NCBI RefSeq assembly: GCF_013299165.1
Contig: NZ_JAAFKD010000045.1
Location: 1 to 40,502, forward strand
From: Microcoleus sp. bin38.metabat.b11b12b14.051
GTDB taxonomy: Bacteria > Cyanobacteriota > Cyanobacteriia > Cyanobacteriales > Microcoleaceae
DNA length: 40,502 nucleotides
Direction of reading: 5' to 3'
Shown here piece by piece: positions 39,799-40,502 of the stretch (position 1 is the stretch's first letter; the number at the start of each line of letters is the position of its first letter). Both the position numbers and the translations under genes were made by a program. Under the pieces are notes generated by a model, which searched no databases, was not told the origin of the DNA, and was given only the letters and a program-made list of their open reading frames with translations.

Positions 39799-40502
39799 TC
39801 ATGACTTAGCTGGGCCCACAGCCTCGATCGCAGCTTCTAGGGCGATCGAAACATGAGTCCAATGAGTTCCCCCTTGACAAAAAGCCACATATGGTTCTCT
39901 CAGAGGCCCATCCGCGGAAAACTCCGACGTACTCCCATCAATAAAAGTACCCCCAGCCATCACCAACTGACTCTCATACCCCGGCATCGGGGCCGGTACG
40001 GGGTCTAAATAGGAGCCTACGGGGGAATTTTGCTGCACCGCCCGACAAAAAGCAATTAACTTATCAGGCGAACCAAATTCGATCGCCTGAATCACATCGC
40101 GTCTTTTCGCCAAAGGAATCGGATTCACCCGATAACCCAACTTATAAAAAACATAAGCCGTCAAATGATTGCCCTTCATCGCCTCGCCCACAAACCCGGG
40201 GGCGAGGAACAAACCCTGAAACAGCAAGCGATTCAAATCAAAAGTAGCGCCCCCGCTGCTGCCGATTCCCGGCGCCGTCAAGCGACAAGTTGCCTGCGAC
40301 ACCAAATCGGCACGGCCAGCCACGTAACCACCCGCAGGGACGATCGTACCCCCGGGATTTTTGATCAAAGAACCAGCCATCAGATCTGCACCCACAGCAG
40401 TAGGTTCGCAATCATCAACAAACTCGCCGTAACAATTATCAACAAAGCAAATTGTGTTAGGATTCTGATGTTTGACTAGATCGACGATTTTTTTAATCTC
40501 AG
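39799..40502 (-). CDS. Methionine gamma-lyase/aluminium-resistance family PLP enzyme (5' end cut off)
   Basis: The frame runs off the right edge: codons before 40395 read VKHQNPNTICFVDNCYGEFV, DDCEPTAVGADLMAGSLIKN, so the gene starts outside the window and about 234 residues remain. The PLP site is visible: Asp in FVDNCYGEF and the Schiff-base Lys in GSLIKNPGG. It continues GGYVAGRADLV, PGIGSSGGATFDLNRLLFQG and MAGGTFIDGSTSEFSADGPL. This is the C-terminal half of the family (PF06838-like, by memory). Members are annotated as methionine gamma-lyases or aluminium resistance proteins; the true substrate is not established. Confidence 0.88.
   Translation of the reverse strand, partial: EIKKIVDLVKHQNPNTICFVDNCYGEFVDDCEPTAVGADLMAGSLIKNPGGTIVPAGGYVAGRADLVSQATCRLTAPGIGSSGGATFDLNRLLFQGLFLAPGFVGEAMKGNHLTAYVFYKLGYRVNPIPLAKRRDVIQAIEFGSPDKLIAFCRAVQQNSPVGSYLDPVPAPMPGYESQLVMAGGTFIDGSTSEFSADGPLREPYVAFCQGGTHWTHVSIALEAAIEAVGPAKS

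Noticed and set aside
1..40502. tRNA, rRNA, tmRNA or RNase P RNA genes
   Set aside because: No cloverleaf with a T-loop GTTCRA-type arm or recognisable conserved core was found by reading both strands; a covariance-model search would settle it.

Overview
This window looks like chromosomal DNA of a filamentous, non-heterocystous cyanobacterium, most likely an Oscillatoriales member of the Microcoleus/Oscillatoria type. Evidence in the sequence: psbZ and a bciB-type chlorophyll gene, very many GCGATCGC/CGATCG (HIP1-like) octamers, a cyanobacterial-type DEAD-box helicase, and a heavy load of short palindromic and tandem repeats (AGAAACCGGGTTTCT pairs, GTAGTGAGGACTTTAGTCC hairpins, GACAGTTGACAG runs) of the kind that crowd such genomes. 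The genus is inference; no rRNA gene is present.

Layout. 1-2.2 kb: two housekeeping genes on the minus strand, anmK (cell-wall sugar recycling) and a PP2C phosphatase. 2.5-4.35 kb: a TnpB-only IS200/IS605-like element (2722-4158) that sits inside the decayed tnpB of an older relative; both transposon ends can be read. 4.37-5.06 kb: four tandem copies of a probable regulatory unit. 5.37-12.73 kb: one giant gene for a 2452-residue secreted RTX protein with an alpha/beta-hydrolase (lipase-like) head. 12.78-14.2 kb: a second, unrelated and apparently intact tnpB element converging on the RTX gene, followed by a repeat-rich tract with another tnpB remnant.

15.1-19.6 kb: minus-strand ABC1/UbiB kinase, a small coiled-coil protein and a membrane-anchored Ser/Thr kinase. 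20.6-24.1 kb: a DUF2127 membrane protein and a DHH-CBS-tRNA nucleotidyltransferase fusion that carries an in-frame simple-sequence insertion. 24.8-30.1 kb: plus-strand psbZ, ribH, rimO and a crhR/deaD-type RNA helicase with a long structured leader. 30.2-34.4 kb: a small frameshifted gene, a secreted hypothetical protein, bciB, a DUF2237 protein and a GNAT acetyltransferase, separated by palindromic repeat arrays.

34.6-39.8 kb: a probable self-regulated export cassette: TetR regulator with a 20-bp palindrome upstream, DevB/HlyD-type fusion protein, a Vat-type hexapeptide acetyltransferase, DevC permease and DevA ATPase, closed by a long hairpin. The natural reading is regulation plus modification plus export of a small molecule. 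The right edge cuts a PLP enzyme of the methionine gamma-lyase/aluminium-resistance family. No tRNA, rRNA, CRISPR array or prophage was seen.
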